Source of the DNA: SSSZ01 sp035345935
GTDB lineage: Bacteria; Pseudomonadota; Gammaproteobacteria; Burkholderiales; Rhodocyclaceae
Direction: 5' to 3'
DNA length: 31,324 bases
Assembly: GCA_035345935.1 (NCBI GenBank)
Contig: DAORDK010000036.1
Coordinates: 1 to 31,324 of the forward strand
Shown: positions 16,768 to 24,556 of the stretch, in pieces
Layout: each line of letters starts with the position of its first letter
How positions within the stretch are numbered: position 1 is the first letter of the stretch
Made by a program: the position numbers and the translations under genes
The notes under the pieces: generated by a model
What the model was told of the DNA's origin: nothing
Databases searched by the model: none
What the model saw: the letters and a program-made list of their open reading frames with translations, nothing else

Positions 16768-17827
16768 ACGCACCCCGTTCCGGCCCCCGCAGCAATCCGC
16801 AACCGCCGGCACTGCAAGCCGTTCCCCCCGCCACGCAGATTCTTCCCGGCTCCCGGACGAGGCTGGGGACGGGCAATCCGGCAAGGCATCCCGCCCGCCG
16901 GCCCGGGCGGCGCGTAGTCCGGCCCGGCCCGCCAGTGCAACCGCAGCCAAGCCGGAACGTCTGCACAAGGCGCTCGCCCAGGCGGGAATCGGCTCCCGGC
17001 GGGAAATGGAGGAGTGGATCGCTGCCGGCCGGATCAGTGTGAATGGCGAGCCGGCACAAATCGGCCAACTCGTCCATCCGACCGACCGGGTCAAGGTCAA
17101 CGGCCGCCTGGTGAATCTGCGCGCCTCCATCGGCCGCGGGCCGAGAATTATCATGTACCACAAGCCGGAAGGGGAAATCGTCTCCCGCGACGATCCGGAC
17201 GGCCGACCGTCGGTCTTCACGGCCTTGCCGCGGATGCGGGGTGGGCGCTGGATCGCGGTCGGGCGTCTGGACTTCAATACCTCCGGCTTGCTCTTATTTA
17301 CCACCTCCGGAGAACTCGCCAATCGCCTCATGCACCCCAGCGCCCAGCTGGTGCGCGAATACGCGGTTCGCGTGCTCGGGGAATTGAGCGATGCAGCCAA
17401 ACAGCGCCTGCTAGAGGGGGTCGAGTTGGAGGATGGTCCGGCGTCCTTCGACAGTCTCCAGGATGCGGGCGGCGAGGGCGCCAATCACTGGGTTCGGGTC
17501 ACCCTCTTCGAGGGTCGCAACCGCGAGGTTCGGCGCATGTTCGAGGCGGTGGGCTGCACCGTCAGCCGCCTGATCCGGGTGCGTTACGGCCCCTTCGTAC
17601 TGCCGCCGCAGTTGAAGCGGGGCCGTTGTCGCGAACTCACCGAAGCGGAGGTCCGCGGGCTCCTGAAGGCGCTTGGCGACGCGAAGGCGACGCCCGTGCG
17701 GGAAGCCGAAGCTGATGGCGATGTGCCCGAAGAGCCCGCAGCGGCCGTACCGCGGGGCCGCGGGGCAACTTCTAGCGGAAAAATGTCCGCGATGGGAAGT
17801 CGTCTCAGGAAATCCACCCGTCGTTGA
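16757..17827 (+). CDS. rluB: 23S rRNA pseudouridine(2605) synthase
   Basis: The 356-residue protein has a basic, Pro/Ala-rich N-terminal extension (about 1-66). An S4 RNA-binding domain follows (ERLHKALAQAGIGSRREMEE, about 68-115), then an RsuA-type catalytic domain with the nucleophile D172 in GRLDFNTSGLLL. The C-terminal tail is low-complexity and basic. Length and position after scpB favour RluB over RsuA or RluE. The ATG at 16757 lies inside scpB. The low-complexity ends are typical of betaproteobacterial members and probably contribute RNA affinity. Confidence 0.93.
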   Translation: MKAKRTPFRPPQQSATAGTASRSPRHADSSRLPDEAGDGQSGKASRPPARAARSPARPASATAAKPERLHKALAQAGIGSRREMEEWIAAGRISVNGEPAQIGQLVHPTDRVKVNGRLVNLRASIGRGPRIIMYHKPEGEIVSRDDPDGRPSVFTALPRMRGGRWIAVGRLDFNTSGLLLFTTSGELANRLMHPSAQLVREYAVRVLGELSDAAKQRLLEGVELEDGPASFDSLQDAGGEGANHWVRVTLFEGRNREVRRMFEAVGCTVSRLIRVRYGPFVLPPQLKRGRCRELTEAEVRGLLKALGDAKATPVREAEADGDVPEEPAAAVPRGRGATSSGKMSAMGSRLRKSTRR

Positions 17828-17963
17828 CGCGCTCCGCTGCTCCAGGTTTCTATCGGTAAATCGGCGGAATATCCAGAATCCGGTGCGAACCCGATGCGGC
17901 ATGATGGCCGCGGTTGCTGCGATTCCAGGCAAAGTATTGCTTTTGGCGTATGCCAGGTTTCAG

Positions 17964-18000
17964 TTGACATGCGTATTGGCTGGAGTGAATATGCATTCAC
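17964..18000 (+). promoter_or_regulatory. Putative promoter with overlapping palindromic operator upstream of the RiPP-like locus
   Basis: A perfect -35 hexamer TTGACA (17964-17969) is followed after 17 bases by a weak -10 (GAATAT, 17987-17992). The -10 lies inside the perfect inverted repeat GTGAAT-ATGC-ATTCAC (17985-18000), a likely repressor or activator site. The precursor ATG is about 104 bases downstream. The 276-base gap between rluB and the precursor holds no gene that I can see. Confidence 0.5.
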
Positions 18001-18103
18001 GCTCAAATGCCGTAGGGTCCTTGGTCCGGACGGGGGACGATACTGAGTCGCGAGGCGTATCGGGCGCAACCAATCCAATTGTCCATGCGTAAAGGAGACG
18101 ACC

Positions 18104-18502
18104 ATGTTCAAGATCAAGGATTTGATGGTGCGTGTCATTCCGGAAGATGGCCTGCCCGGTGACCTCGGCGGTGCAGGCGGCTGCGGGGATTGCACCTGCG
18201 GCAGCTTCTGCGGGAGCTGTTCCTGCTCCGGATGTACCTTCGCGACCTGCGTCGGGTGCACCTATTGCTCCCCACCGTCGGGAATGGGGCTGGGCTTGCT
18301 GGATCGCGTCAATCCCGCCGATCTGGCTGCTTTGAAAGCGCAGCTCAAGGAGCGCGTCGCGGCGGTCGAGCGACTCGAAGCCGGCTTCACTCCTCAGACG
18401 CGCGAGCAAGCTGAGATGCTGGAGCGCAAGCTGACGGACGCTCTCGCCGAAGTCAAGCGGATCAAGGCCAGCCTGACCAAGGCACCTAAATCGCGCAAGT
18501 AG
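18104..18502 (+). CDS. Cys/Ser/Thr-rich RiPP precursor-like peptide with helical C-terminal half
   Basis: The 132-residue product starts from an ATG with an excellent ribosome binding site (AAAGGAG at 18091-18097). Residues 1-26 look like a leader: an alternating hydrophobic/charged strand (FKIKDLMVRVIPEDG) and then a Gly-rich stretch ending GG. Residues 27-59 hold 10 Cys (27, 30, 32, 36, 39, 41, 44, 49, 52, 55) and 10 Ser/Thr (31, 34, 38, 40, 42, 45, 48, 53, 56, 59), an ideal substrate pattern for thioether formation. Residues 67-132 form a charged, Ala/Leu/Lys/Glu-rich helical segment, probably a coiled coil. The core would then be internal with a follower, which is unusual. The next two genes encode lyase-like and kinase-LanC proteins. 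A metal-binding, metallothionein-like role is the main alternative, since CxC and CxxC spacings also occur there. Confidence 0.65.
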   Translation: MFKIKDLMVRVIPEDGLPGDLGGAGGCGDCTCGSFCGSCSCSGCTFATCVGCTYCSPPSGMGLGLLDRVNPADLAALKAQLKERVAAVERLEAGFTPQTREQAEMLERKLTDALAEVKRIKASLTKAPKSRK

Positions 18503-18583
18503 GTTTGTCCAATCCCGTGTCCGGCGGCCGCAGGTCTTGCATGACCGCGCCGGAGTCTTGCGTCCGCCAGAGCGGGAGGAAAT

Positions 18584-19774
18584 GTGGGAATCCTTGAGGC
18601 CGAATTCCGGCCGAATCCCGACTACGAAATCGTCCCGCTGCCAAACCTGACCGATGCCGAATGCGCGGCATTCGAGGGTTTGCGGGACGATCCGGAGTGT
18701 TTCGGCATCTTGAGACCCCGCGACGGGTCCGGACTGCGTATCAAGTCGATATGCCGGCAGACCGCCGCCTTGCTCGACTCGCTTGCGGTGGCGTCCGGAT
18801 TGCCGGAGCAGGTCAGGCAGTTGCCGCCATCGGAAGCCGAGCGGCATGTCCTCGACCTCGTGCTGGGGGATGCGATCCAGGTCAGGCTCGACGGCGTCTA
18901 TCGCTCCGGGGTCGCCGCCTTCGGGCTCATCGTTCAACCCCAGGCGTTCAAGGGCGAACTGGGGCGGCTGGCGCAGCTCTCCCTGGACGCCGTCCGATTC
19001 GGGGACGCGCTGCCGATCGACGATCCCTTGCGCCTGTCGGCACAGATCTATTTCTTCAATCGCTTGCCGCAGACCCCGCGCTGGGCTCGCTTGCTCCCCA
19101 ACGACGAAGCCCACGCGCGCTATCTGGGCATCGATGCCGGGGGCCGCTGCAGCAAGCTGCTGCGCGCCCTCGGAGGAAAGATGGCCGATGCGCCCGAGCT
19201 CCAGGGGTGGTTGCTGTGGTCGGCGCGGGAGAGCGGCGAGACTTCGCAAAGGCGCTCGTTCTCCTACAAGCTCTACGTGAGTCCTCGCCCCGAGGAGCTT
19301 CCGGAGGCGCTTCCGAAAATTGTCGCGGCATTCGTCGATTTCGGGGTCCGGCGCATGAAGATCGGTGCGGGCCTCGGCGGGCTGCTGCGGCCCGACAAGA
19401 TCGTCGCGTATTTCGAAGAATTTGGGCAGCTTGAGGCGGTCGCGCAGCGGCTGCTGGCGGACTTGAAAGGAGTGGCGCCCCATGGCGTGCCTTTCACCGC
19501 CGAATTGGGGGGCGCGGGCTTGGTCTCCTGGGGGATGGATCCCCATGAAACGCGCTCGTTTTCGTGGCAGGAAACCTCCAGCTGGCGATTGTGGATCACC
19601 AATCGCCTCGCCGCAGCCATACTGGATGCGCGCGCATCGCCAGAATCCGGATTGACGGCCTGGCGCTACGCCCTGGAGCGTCTTTCCGTCGAGGGTGTCG
19701 ATGTCCAAACCTGGGCGCCCACCGCGGAATACGAACGCCGGATCGCTGCCGCCCGCAGGACTCAAGGATCATGA
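18584..19774 (+). CDS. Putative phospho-Ser/Thr lyase resembling the HopA1 family (RiPP maturation)
   Basis: The 396-residue protein has no signal peptide or membrane helix. Its C-terminal half resembles the order of conserved segments I associate with HopA1-like proteins: a YKLYVSPRPEELPEAL strand-helix (about 228-243), an MKIGAGLGGLLRPDKIVAYF segment (258-277), a GVPFTAELGGAGL segment (301-313), and a final WRLWITNRLAAAI helix with GVDVQTWAP. HopA1-type lyases remove phosphate from phospho-Ser/Thr in class V lanthipeptide pathways. The N-terminal part (about 55-110) looks like a small winged helix (TAALLDSL ... VLGDAIQVRLDGVYRSG). The assignment is by eye only and catalytic residues are not verified. 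The start is GTG at 18584 after GGGAGGA; no other in-frame start lies between it and an upstream stop. It overlaps the next gene by four bases. Confidence 0.5.
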   Translation: MGILEAEFRPNPDYEIVPLPNLTDAECAAFEGLRDDPECFGILRPRDGSGLRIKSICRQTAALLDSLAVASGLPEQVRQLPPSEAERHVLDLVLGDAIQVRLDGVYRSGVAAFGLIVQPQAFKGELGRLAQLSLDAVRFGDALPIDDPLRLSAQIYFFNRLPQTPRWARLLPNDEAHARYLGIDAGGRCSKLLRALGGKMADAPELQGWLLWSARESGETSQRRSFSYKLYVSPRPEELPEALPKIVAAFVDFGVRRMKIGAGLGGLLRPDKIVAYFEEFGQLEAVAQRLLADLKGVAPHGVPFTAELGGAGLVSWGMDPHETRSFSWQETSSWRLWITNRLAAAILDARASPESGLTAWRYALERLSVEGVDVQTWAPTAEYERRIAAARRTQGS

Positions 19775-22191
19775 ATATTTCCAGTCGGTACGTCCTTCCT
19801 GACGACTCCATCCTGGTTCCGGTCGACACCCTCGCCGACGGACAACGACGTTCGATCGAGGCCGAACCGGGCGACTTCCTGTTATCCCGCCGGACCGGGC
19901 GCGGCCGCTCGAAGATTCTCGATGCGCGTACGGCCAAGCTGTTGGAAGTCTTTCGCGAGCCTCATTCCCTCGTCGATGGCGTCATCTCCTTCAGCCGGGA
20001 GAGCACCGAGGACCCGGAACGCGTCCTCGAGTCAGCCTATGAGACCTTCGTCCAGCTCATCCGCAACAATTTTCTCGTCGAGGACGGGTCTCCCGAGGCG
20101 GGCCCCACCGAAGCCAGCCTCGCCGCGGGCGATCACTGGGACGGATTCGAAGTGGTCAGGCTGGTCCAACTGCTAGAGGATAACGAAATCTACGAGGCGT
20201 GCGCGGCGGACGGTTTTCGAGTTGCGCTCAAGATCGGACGCAGCGAGGTTGCCGAGAAACAGGCTGTGGTCCTGGCCCGGGAAGCGATCGTGCTCCGGCA
20301 CTTGAAGGGCGTCGGCGCGCCGCGCTTGGTTCAAGCGGGGAGTTTTCGCGCGAGGCCTTACCTGGCGCTGCAATGGTGCGAAGGCGTCAGCGCTTCCCGC
20401 GTCGCGGCCCAGTTGCGCTCGATCCCCGGTGAGGAAGGGCGGCGCAGGCTGCTGGAATTATGCGTCCGGATCGCCGCAGCCTATGCGGAACTGCATCGGC
20501 GCGGCGTGGTGCACGGAGATGTCCATCCCGGCAATGTCCTCGTCGGGGCAGACGGACACGTGACGCTGATCGATTTCGGGCTCGCGGTGTGTTCCCTTTT
20601 TGAAGCGGAGAGCCTCAGCCTGCCGCACCGCGGCGGGGTAGGGTATTTCTTCGAGCCCGAACACGCCAGGGCCGTCCTCGCCCACAGTCGCCCCATGCCC
20701 CCGGCGACGGGCGTCGGGGAGCAGCACGTGGTCGCCCATCTGCTCTATCGACTGCTGACCGGAAACGGCTATGTGGATTTTGTCGCCGAGCGCGAAGCCG
20801 CACTGCGACAGATCGCCGAGGCGGCGCCTTTGCCGTTCTCGCATTGGGGACTGCCCGATTGGCCGGAGGTCGAAGCACTGCTCGCTCGGGCGCTGGCCCT
20901 CGTCCCGGAGGGGCGTTTTGCCTCCCTGGACGAATTGGCGGCCGGCCTCGAAAAATGCACCATTGCCGGGCCGCCGGCGGCCATTGGAGCGCCCGCCGTG
21001 CAGCCGGTGGCGGGCGGGGCGAATGCGCTGGTGACGGACTACTTGCGCCGCTTCAGTCCCGACGCGCCGCTCTTTGCCGCAGCCTTTCCCCAGGTGCCGC
21101 GCTGCTCGACCTATTACGGCGGGGGAGGCGTTGCATGGTTCCTGTATCGGCTGGCATCGGTTCGCGAGAGCCCCGAGTTGTTGTCCTGGGCAAAAGTCTG
21201 GGTGGAAAAGGCGCTTGCGGATATCCCGGCGGCCGGCGAAGAGGCTTTCTGCATTCCTCGGGTCATGCCCGCCGAAGTCGTCGGTCCCTTGTCGCTCCAT
21301 CACAGCGAGAGCGGAATTCGCCTCGTGCAGGCGCTGGTGGCTCAGGCCGCGGGGGACATTCCTGGCCAGCGCGAAGCCGTGCTGGCCTACGCGCGGGTCG
21401 TCGCCCAGCCGTGGCCGAACCTGGACCTGGCCTTGGGTCAGGCGGGCGCTCTGGTGGGTTGTACCCTGCTCTGGGAGGCACTTCCCTCCGAGCGCGCAAG
21501 TCTCCTGCCGACGGGCAACGCGCTGTGCGATCTGCTGGGTCGGCGTTTGGATCAGTTCGGTCGCATCGGTCAGGACGAGACGATGCGTTACTCCGGCATC
21601 GCCCATGGCTGGGCGGGCCTCCTCTATGCCATGTTGCGCTGGCTGGATCTGACAGCCATGACTATGCCCCTTGGGCTGGAAGCACGCCTCGCGGAGCTTG
21701 CCGACCTGGCCGAGCCTCATGGTCAGGGCTGGCGCTGGCCGAGAGTTCTCCAGCGCAGTGGAAGCCGCGGCGAACCGGTCGATTACTGGCCTAGCTGGTG
21801 CAACGGAACCGGCGGGATGATCTTCCTCTGGACTCTGGCGCATCGCATGCTCGACGTTCCGCGCTACCGGCAACTGGCTGAGGGTTGCGCGCAAAACGTT
21901 CTGGACTCCGGCGATCAGGTGGGCCAGATCTGCTGCGGGCGGCCCGGCGGGGCCTACGGCCTCTTGAATCTCTACAAGCATACGGCTGAAGCGCGCTGGC
22001 TCGATGGTGCGCGGAGTCTCTGCGACGCTACCGTGCGATCGCATCCTATTCCCGCTGGGGAGGCGGTGCCAGCTTTCCACTACAGTCTCTTCAAGGGGGC
22101 GCTGGGGGCTGCGCTCCTTGCCGCGGAACTGGACGCCGGACCCGAATACTCCTGCATGCCCCTCTTCGAATCCGAGGGTTGGCCGCGGTGA
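19771..22191 (+). CDS. Lanthionine synthetase-like fusion: RRE-like domain, kinase domain, LanC cyclase domain
   Basis: The 806-residue protein starts at an ATG with AGGA upstream. Residues about 35-105 look like a PqqD/RRE winged helix (LDARTAKLLEVF ... FVQLIRNNFLVEDG). A protein-kinase-like domain (about 122-395) keeps the catalytic set: K154 in VALK, HGDVHPGN with D250 and N255, and DFG at 268-270. The LanC-like domain (about 420-800) has the catalytic-type His in SGIAHGWAG (H612), and zinc ligands C677 (WCNGTGG), C721 and C722 (CCG). Most LanC proteins have CHG there; the three-Cys form is known from ProcM-like LanM enzymes. Class III/IV synthetases carry an N-terminal lyase of about 200 residues. 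Here it is absent and the lyase may be the upstream protein. Predicted role: bind the precursor leader, phosphorylate Ser/Thr and close thioether rings. Confidence 0.85.
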   Translation: MNISSRYVLPDDSILVPVDTLADGQRRSIEAEPGDFLLSRRTGRGRSKILDARTAKLLEVFREPHSLVDGVISFSRESTEDPERVLESAYETFVQLIRNNFLVEDGSPEAGPTEASLAAGDHWDGFEVVRLVQLLEDNEIYEACAADGFRVALKIGRSEVAEKQAVVLAREAIVLRHLKGVGAPRLVQAGSFRARPYLALQWCEGVSASRVAAQLRSIPGEEGRRRLLELCVRIAAAYAELHRRGVVHGDVHPGNVLVGADGHVTLIDFGLAVCSLFEAESLSLPHRGGVGYFFEPEHARAVLAHSRPMPPATGVGEQHVVAHLLYRLLTGNGYVDFVAEREAALRQIAEAAPLPFSHWGLPDWPEVEALLARALALVPEGRFASLDELAAGLEKCTIAGPPAAIGAPAVQPVAGGANALVTDYLRRFSPDAPLFAAAFPQVPRCSTYYGGGGVAWFLYRLASVRESPELLSWAKVWVEKALADIPAAGEEAFCIPRVMPAEVVGPLSLHHSESGIRLVQALVAQAAGDIPGQREAVLAYARVVAQPWPNLDLALGQAGALVGCTLLWEALPSERASLLPTGNALCDLLGRRLDQFGRIGQDETMRYSGIAHGWAGLLYAMLRWLDLTAMTMPLGLEARLAELADLAEPHGQGWRWPRVLQRSGSRGEPVDYWPSWCNGTGGMIFLWTLAHRMLDVPRYRQLAEGCAQNVLDSGDQVGQICCGRPGGAYGLLNLYKHTAEARWLDGARSLCDATVRSHPIPAGEAVPAFHYSLFKGALGAALLAAELDAGPEYSCMPLFESEGWPR

Positions 22192-22206
22192 CACGGCCAA
22201 TGCTTC

Positions 22207-22242
22207 GATCCGGAGCCGGGGAAATCGGCTGGGCTCCGGATT
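22207..22242. terminator. Hairpin between the convergent LanC-fusion and pbpC genes
   Basis: Arms TCCGGAGCC (22209-22217) and GGCTCCGGA (22232-22240) pair perfectly over 9 bp, extendable by one or two pairs, with a 14-base loop. T-tracts are weak on both sides. It probably serves both converging units. Confidence 0.55.
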
Positions 22243-22249
22243 CGCTGCC

Positions 22250-24556
22250 TTAGCGCCGTTTGCCGCGGAGGGCGCGGACTTGAACGACGACTTTGTCGAG
22301 CTCCAGTCCCGTGGCGTCGACGAGCCTGATCGAGTGGGAGCCGGGGCTGGGTAGCCATAGCGCGGGGCGGTCGGCGCGCATTGGCGTTGCCGCGTCGACC
22401 TGCCAGCGCCATCCCGGCCCGGCGGGACCGGAGAGTTGCAGCGAAACGCGCTGCCGACCGGGAGGAATGTCCGGATCGAGTGCGAGAACGCTCCCGTCGC
22501 CGGGGTACGCGATGCGGGCGAGCCGGGTCGCCCCAGCTTCGCGGACGACGACCATCTCGGTGCCGGTAAGGAACCATTCCTGGCGCGGGGGTTCCCGGGG
22601 AGGGTCGAAGCGTACCGGGCGGTGAACGAGGCCCGCTGGAGGCTCCGGGGCGCGGCTGACGGCGGTGGGGCGAGCGCCGGTCGCATCGCCGCGGTGTAGC
22701 CAGTCCATGACCTCCCGCCACACCGGCGCCGCGCCGCTGGTCCCGGAAACGTCGTGCATCGGATTGCCGCTCGCGTTGCCAACCCAGACGGCGACGGTGT
22801 AGCGACGGGAGAAGCCGACGCACCAATTGTCGCGCATATCCTTGCTGGTGCCGGTCTTGGCCGCGCTCCAGTAGGGGGTGGCGAGCCAGGAATCGAGGCC
22901 GAAGGTACCGGCCCGGGCCGAGCGGTCGGCAAGGATGTCGGCGACGACGAACGCCGCTGCCGGCGTCGACGCTCGCCGCGGTGGCCCGACGAATACGCCG
23001 GCGCATCCACCTTCGCGGCAGGGTGTGCGCTCGCCGCGGGGATCTGCCCGCAGCGGCGTCCAGCGACCGCCGTTGGCCAGGCTCCGGTAGGCGTTGGCTA
23101 GCATCAAGAGCGACACGTCGGCGGAGCCGAGGGCGAGGCTGTAACCGTAATAGTCGCCGCCTTCCTTGAGGCTCGCGAAGCCGAGGCCGCGGAGACGGTC
23201 GAAGAAGGGTTCGGTTCCGAGCCGTACCAAGGTACGCACCGCCGGAACGTTGAGCGATTGTCCCAAAGCGAGGCGGGCACTGACCCAGCCGCGGTAGTCA
23301 GGCGAGTAGTTTTGCGGGACGTAGAGTCCCCCGGCGGTGGCCAGGGCCGCCGGGGAATCGTCGATGAGGCTGGCGGCGGTGAGCTGGCGCCGTTCGAGGG
23401 CCAGGCCGTAGAGAAAGGGCTTGAGGGTCGATCCCGCCTGCCGCAGGGCGACGGCGGCGTCCACCTGGGAGGCGTTCGAAAGGTCGCCGGAAGAGCCCAC
23501 CCAGGACAGGATTGCGCCGCTCTGGTTGTCGATGGCCAGCAAAGCGCCGTCCTCCACACTGTGCCGGGCGAGTTCCCGCAAATGGCGATCCAGGGCGGCA
23601 GCCGCAAAACGTTGCAGGTCGCTGTCCAGAGTGGTGGCGAGCCGCTCTCCGGGGCGATTCAGGAGTTTCCGGGCCAGATGGGGGGCCAGGTTTACGGGGC
23701 TCCCGGGCGGCGGAGCCGCATCGCGGAGGGCACCGGAGAACGCCAGGCGGGCCAGGGTGTCGAGGCCGGTGCAGTCGGCGTCCGCCCGCTGCTGCAAGCG
23801 CAGCAGGCCGCAGGCCCGGTCGGCGACGGCATCCGGTCGGGCGCCGGGCGAGCGCAGGAGGGCCGCCGCCAGAGCGGCTTCCCGGCTGTCGAGGCCATCG
23901 GGTCCCTTGCCGAAGAGCCCCCAACTCATGGCGGCGACCCCGACCAGTTCGCCGCGGAAGGCGGCAAGGTTGAGGTAAGCCTCCAGGATCTGGTCCTTCT
24001 TCCAACGACGCTCGAGTTCCAGGGCCGTGGCCGCCTGACCGACCTTGTCGAGGACGTCGCGCCGGCCGCTGCGGCCGTGGTCCTCGAGCAGGCCGGCGAG
24101 TTGCATGGTCAAGGTACTGGCGCCGCGCGTACGGGAGTTCCAGAGATTGCCCCAGGCGCTGGCGGCGACGGCATTCCAGTCGATACCGGAGTGTTCGTAG
24201 AAGCGGCGATCCTCGGAAAGCAACAGGCTCCGCAGCAAGGCGGGCGATACCGCTTCCAGGGGAGTCCAGGGATAACGGCGGACCGCCGGGTCCAGGCGCA
24301 AGCGCTGGAGGACGCGGCCATCCCGAGCGAGTAGCCAGGCTTCGGATTCGGCATGGTGGCCGCGGACCTCCGCAAAGCTGGGCAGGGCAGCCGCGGGGAT
24401 GCACGCGAGGGCGAGGGAGACGACTCCCGACAGCCGGGCCGCGGCGAGCCAGCCCTGGTGTCTCGGGCGGAGCGGGGACCCGGAAGCGGGCTCTATGATG
24501 CGCGCGAACGCAGAAATTTTGGCCCGCGCGTCAGAGCCCGAAAGCTGCGTAGGCAA
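22250..24556 (-). CDS. pbpC: Penicillin-binding protein 1C (bifunctional transglycosylase/transpeptidase)
   Basis: The GT51 domain shows SEDRRFYEHSGIDW, RGASTLTMQLA and RRWKKDQILEAYLN. The transpeptidase domain has SxxK at S376 (GSTLKPF), SLN at S434 and KTG at K567 (AKTGTS). The C-terminal about 90 residues form the Ig-like PBP1C domain (ALDPDIPPGRQRVSL). A hydrophobic segment near residues 43-60 is the membrane anchor or signal. No ATG or GTG exists between the end of the upstream gene and the anchor. TTG at 24556, with GGGG about eight bases upstream, gives 768 residues, close to E. coli PbpC (770), and overlaps the upstream gene by 26 bases. The alpha-2-macroglobulin gene (yfhM) that often accompanies pbpC is not in the window. 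The start is uncertain; identity is not. Confidence 0.95.
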   Translation of the reverse strand: MPTQLSGSDARAKISAFARIIEPASGSPLRPRHQGWLAAARLSGVVSLALACIPAAALPSFAEVRGHHAESEAWLLARDGRVLQRLRLDPAVRRYPWTPLEAVSPALLRSLLLSEDRRFYEHSGIDWNAVAASAWGNLWNSRTRGASTLTMQLAGLLEDHGRSGRRDVLDKVGQAATALELERRWKKDQILEAYLNLAAFRGELVGVAAMSWGLFGKGPDGLDSREAALAAALLRSPGARPDAVADRACGLLRLQQRADADCTGLDTLARLAFSGALRDAAPPPGSPVNLAPHLARKLLNRPGERLATTLDSDLQRFAAAALDRHLRELARHSVEDGALLAIDNQSGAILSWVGSSGDLSNASQVDAAVALRQAGSTLKPFLYGLALERRQLTAASLIDDSPAALATAGGLYVPQNYSPDYRGWVSARLALGQSLNVPAVRTLVRLGTEPFFDRLRGLGFASLKEGGDYYGYSLALGSADVSLLMLANAYRSLANGGRWTPLRADPRGERTPCREGGCAGVFVGPPRRASTPAAAFVVADILADRSARAGTFGLDSWLATPYWSAAKTGTSKDMRDNWCVGFSRRYTVAVWVGNASGNPMHDVSGTSGAAPVWREVMDWLHRGDATGARPTAVSRAPEPPAGLVHRPVRFDPPREPPRQEWFLTGTEMVVVREAGATRLARIAYPGDGSVLALDPDIPPGRQRVSLQLSGPAGPGWRWQVDAATPMRADRPALWLPSPGSHSIRLVDATGLELDKVVVQVRALRGKRR

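Noticed and set aside
17860..17940. Cobalamin-riboswitch-like words (AATCCGGTGCGAACCCG, later CCAGGC) upstream of the RiPP locus
   Set aside because: The GGGAA element, the B12-box core and the typical GCCACTG region are missing, and the downstream genes have no link to cobalamin.
18182..18271. Reading the Cys-rich peptide simply as a metallothionein
   Set aside because: Not excluded, but the near one-to-one Ser/Thr:Cys ratio and direct linkage to kinase-LanC and lyase-like genes make a thioether precursor more likely; kept as the main alternative.
20458..23010. 850-codon minus-strand open frame across the LanC fusion and the end of pbpC
   Set aside because: Arg/Pro/Ser-rich composition and antisense to two genes with clear catalytic motifs.
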